64,000 bases of DNA from Mycobacterium sp. 852014-52450_SCH5900713 (GTDB lineage Bacteria > Actinomycetota > Actinomycetes > Mycobacteriales > Mycobacteriaceae), in contig NZ_LZIL01000032.1 of NCBI RefSeq assembly GCF_001667075.1, forward strand, positions 208,558 to 272,557, read 5' to 3'. Below, in pieces: positions 61,734-64,000 of this stretch. Numbering within the stretch: the stretch's first letter is position 1; every line of letters begins with the position of its first letter. The translations under genes were made by a program, and so were the position numbers. The notes under the pieces are model-generated. The model did no database searches, was not told where the DNA came from, and was given only the letters and a program-made list of their open reading frames with translations.

Positions 61734-63665
61734 TCACTTCCTTTGCCGCACAACAAATTGTGACCAGTCGGGCTCACGCACCGCGGCCCAGTACTCGTTG
61801 AGGCGCCACGGACTGACGGTGTGGATCTCGCCGTCGGCGTTCTTGAAGTAGGAGTGTTTGACCGCGGGGTGCGCCCACACCATCTTCTTGATCTGAGTCT
61901 GCGTCCGGTCATGCCAATCGGTGGCGGCATCGGGCCTCGGCTCCAGCGAATGCACCTCTGGGTCGGCCAGCCGCGCCAGACACTGGTCTATGTAGCGCAT
62001 CTGCAACTCGGACTGGAAGATCAGGCTGCCGCCGTGGGCGAGGTGGGTTCCGGGCCCGTAGATGATGAACAGGTTGGGGAACTTTGGAACGGTGATGCCG
62101 AGGTAGGCGTACGGCCGGCTCCCCCACATCTCGCGCAGGTCCACCCCGTCGCGGCCGGTGATCTTCAGCGGCCACAGCACTTCGGTGTGCCGGAAGCCGG
62201 TGGCGTAGACGATGACGTCGACGTCATGCGCCACGCCGTCTTCGGTGACGATGCCGCGCGGGGTGATCCGCCGGATGGGCGTGCGCACCAGCTCGACGTT
62301 GTCTCGCTGCAGTGTTTGCAGCCAGCTGCCGTTGTCCTGCAGGGTCCGTTTACCGCAGGCGGGATAGTCGGGCATCACCTTGGCCAGCAGGTCGTGCCCT
62401 TCTCCGACCTGGCTGGTGATCCACTGGGAGAACATCATTTGGGCGGCGGCGTTGATGTCGCTGACCGCATGCTCCTGGTCGGCGTAGTTTGGGTCGCCTT
62501 CCGCGGCGTCGAGTCCCTTGTCGGACCCCGGCCAGAGGACGAGAAAGCGGTACCACCGCCCGTAGAACGGCAGGTGGCGCATGGCCCAGCGCATGCCGTC
62601 GCCGACCTCGTCGTGATACATCGGGTTGGGGAACATCCACTGCGCGGTCCGCTGAAACACGGTGAGGTGCTCGACATCCGGGGCAATCGCGGGTGCGATC
62701 TGGAAACCGCTGGCGCCGGCGCCGACGAGCGCGACGCGCTTACCGCTGATGTCGACGGAGTGGTCCCAGGCCGCGGAGTGGAACGACGGGCCCGCGAAGC
62801 TCTCGGCGCCGTCGAAGTCGGGAATGTTGGGCCGGTTCAATTGACCGACCGCGGTGATCAGGGCACGGGCGCGCACCGTGCTCGTCTGGCCGTCGACACC
62901 ACGCAGCCGGATGCTCCAGGTGGCGTCGTCGTCGACCCATTCGGCGGCGAGAACCTCCGTATTCCACCGCACGTGCTCGGCCAGGTCGTGCTTCGCCATG
63001 ACCTGGGTGAAGTAGTCCTGCAGCTCGTGCTGTTCGGCGAAGAAATGGGTCCAGTCGTTGTTGGGTTCGAAACTGTAGCAATAGAAGTGGTTGGCCACGT
63101 CGACGCGGGCGCCGGGATAGCTGTTCTCCCACCAGGTTCCGCCCGGACCGGGGTTCTTCTCCACGATGGTGAAGGGAATGTTGGCCTGCTTGAGCCGGAT
63201 TCCGGCCAGGATGCCCGATTCGCCGCAGCCGACGACGAGGACCGGAATATCGGCCGCGCTGTCGGCCGGCACGGTCGGCGGGCGGCGTGGATCGACCCCG
63301 TCGAGGTCCATCTCTTCCAGCACCAGGCGCAGGTAGTCGTCGGTCACGTGCTCGCAGGCCGCCCAGTCCATCATTTCGCGAATGAGGTCGAGGCTCAGCG
63401 GCTTCGGCTCGGGACAACCGCGGTCCCGATATTCGGTGATCACCGGCAGGGCTGCCGCGCGGGCCCGCGCCTTGTCCTCCTCGGACATGAAGCCCTGAAT
63501 CTCGTTGAGGAACACACCCATCTGCTTGAAGTCGCGGATGAAGCGCGGGTCGCCGGTGATGTGCACGAGTGAAAGCAAGAGTGTCGGGATGCTGACATCG
63601 GCGAGGGCGGCCTCGATCTCCGCCGTGGACGTGGTGAAGGGATCGCCGGCATAGGCGCTGCGCAT
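61734..63665 (-). CDS. Baeyer-Villiger monooxygenase (HAPMO-type)
   Basis: FAD/NADPH-dependent Baeyer-Villiger monooxygenase of 643 aa. The fingerprint FxGxxxHxxxW is F290-A-G292 to H296 and W300. The first Rossmann loop is VVGCGESG (145-151 region) and the second VGAGASG (314-320). A 135-residue N-terminal extension precedes the first loop, which is seen in 4-hydroxyacetophenone monooxygenase (HAPMO), and suggests aryl-ketone oxidation. ATG at 63665. It is the first gene of an operon with the zinc alcohol dehydrogenase, and an inverted repeat stands 32 bases upstream. Confidence 0.92.
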   Translation of the reverse strand: MRSAYAGDPFTTSTAEIEAALADVSIPTLLLSLVHITGDPRFIRDFKQMGVFLNEIQGFMSEEDKARARAAALPVITEYRDRGCPEPKPLSLDLIREMMDWAACEHVTDDYLRLVLEEMDLDGVDPRRPPTVPADSAADIPVLVVGCGESGILAGIRLKQANIPFTIVEKNPGPGGTWWENSYPGARVDVANHFYCYSFEPNNDWTHFFAEQHELQDYFTQVMAKHDLAEHVRWNTEVLAAEWVDDDATWSIRLRGVDGQTSTVRARALITAVGQLNRPNIPDFDGAESFAGPSFHSAAWDHSVDISGKRVALVGAGASGFQIAPAIAPDVEHLTVFQRTAQWMFPNPMYHDEVGDGMRWAMRHLPFYGRWYRFLVLWPGSDKGLDAAEGDPNYADQEHAVSDINAAAQMMFSQWITSQVGEGHDLLAKVMPDYPACGKRTLQDNGSWLQTLQRDNVELVRTPIRRITPRGIVTEDGVAHDVDVIVYATGFRHTEVLWPLKITGRDGVDLREMWGSRPYAYLGITVPKFPNLFIIYGPGTHLAHGGSLIFQSELQMRYIDQCLARLADPEVHSLEPRPDAATDWHDRTQTQIKKMVWAHPAVKHSYFKNADGEIHTVSPWRLNEYWAAVREPDWSQFVVRQRK

Positions 63666-63696
63666 CGAGCCGATCCTCTCGGGTGAACGGGGTCCC

Positions 63697-63727
63697 CCAA
63701 TTACGCTACTGACCGTGTCGTAATTGG
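63697..63727 (-). promoter_or_regulatory. 9-base inverted repeat upstream of BVMO gene
   Basis: CCAATTACG and CGTAATTGG are perfect complements separated by 13 bases. The element stands 32-62 bases upstream of the BVMO start and is AT-richer than its surroundings, which fits an operator for a repressor or activator of the BVMO-ADH operon. Confidence 0.5.
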
Positions 63728-63775
63728 CAGCACTACGCTACCCGCTGGCGAGGGAGGGGATCAATAGCCTGACTG

Positions 63776-64000
63776 CTATGGCGCGTCGTCCTCGTCGTTT
63801 TGCCCCATCGTCTTTTCGGGGTGGTGGAAGGTATTGACGCGGGGCTGCCCGCGATCCAGGTGCGGTGGTGGGATCCATTCGGTGTCGCCGTTGGCGCGTT
63901 TTCGGGTGGTCCAGCCGTTGTCGAGGAGGCGGTGGTGGGGTCCGCAGGCCAGGGTGAGTTGGTCGATGTCGGTGCGGTGGGTGCTGGCCCAGTCCTGGAC
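63776..64000 (-). CDS. DUF222/HNH endonuclease (13E12-type) C-terminus, truncated by window edge
   Basis: Open frame running from the window end, without its start, 74 residues plus stop. The sequence includes HRTDIDQLTLACGPHHRLL (the HNH core with Cys and His), GWTTRKR, EWIPPPHLDRGQPRVNTFHHPE, typical of the DUF222/13E12-repeat proteins that are multicopy in mycobacteria. The protein continues upstream of the window on the minus strand. Whether the full copy is intact cannot be seen. Confidence 0.85.
   Translation of the reverse strand, partial: VQDWASTHRTDIDQLTLACGPHHRLLDNGWTTRKRANGDTEWIPPPHLDRGQPRVNTFHHPEKTMGQNDEDDAP

Noticed and set aside
61821..63572. 583-codon plus-strand frame across the BVMO gene
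   Set aside because: Antisense shadow; no motifs, and the BVMO frame has all fingerprints.

Overview
The window looks like a chromosomal segment of a non-tuberculous, probably slow-growing Mycobacterium. The base composition is GC-rich throughout, GTG starts and ATGA/GTGA gene overlaps are common, and many genes match M. tuberculosis families that I recognise by eye: furA-katG, Tpx with its three cysteines at 60/80/93, intact isocitrate lyase 2, fadB5, and the block Rv1906c-aao-Rv1903-nanT-cinA-macro-Rv1898-dtd-Rv1896c-Rv1895. No searches were run. Family calls come from motifs and remembered sequences, and locus tags refer to the H37Rv order as I recall it.

Layout. 1-4.8 kb: the 3' part of an L,D-transpeptidase gene, furA-katG with a recognisable leaderless promoter, and a Tat-exported Rv2525c-like protein. 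5-9 kb: a compact cluster of a GT4 glycosyltransferase, a methyltransferase, an alpha/alpha-toroid (prenyltransferase/cyclase-like) protein and a convergent second methyltransferase, with a palindrome lying against a -10 box. 9-20 kb: cutinase, a P3A-type H+-ATPase with a DosR-like box upstream, a GH16 glucanase, two LCM-type methyltransferases, a quinone-oxidoreductase-like enzyme, a SOUL protein and an aldehyde dehydrogenase with a long inverted repeat upstream. 20-31.6 kb: small regulator/enzyme pairs (AraC-VOC, ACAD-epimerase, NYN-NMO, AraC/DJ-1 plus DJ-1, SnoaL|SDR with a KstR-like site), Tpx and DUF proteins. 31.7-36.4 kb: an orphan fatty-acyl-AMP ligase, a serine hydrolase, and low-complexity exported proteins.

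36.4-42.2 kb carries aceA(ICL2), an MBL hydrolase, fadB5, an SRPBCC protein and a PEBP lipoprotein, as in H37Rv Rv1910c-Rv1916. In H37Rv katG-furA lies directly beside this block. Here that position holds about 9 kb of catabolic-looking genes (42.2-51.5 kb): a CrtI-like oxidoreductase and TetR regulator sharing a tandem operator, LysR | tautomerase-NMO, an AMP-ligase sandwiched between two internally duplicated unknown proteins, and divergent CMD-nitroreductase-SRPBCC genes. The H37Rv-like order resumes at 51.6 kb and runs to 61.7 kb. It is followed by a HAPMO-type Baeyer-Villiger monooxygenase that forms an operon with the Rv1895-like alcohol dehydrogenase, and by the 3' end of a DUF222/HNH (13E12-type) gene cut by the window edge.

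The best candidates for undescribed systems are the GT4/methyltransferase/toroid cluster (5.2-9.0 kb) and the duplicated-protein/AMP-ligase cluster (46.9-51.5 kb). No CRISPR array, tRNA, rRNA or complete mobile element was seen.
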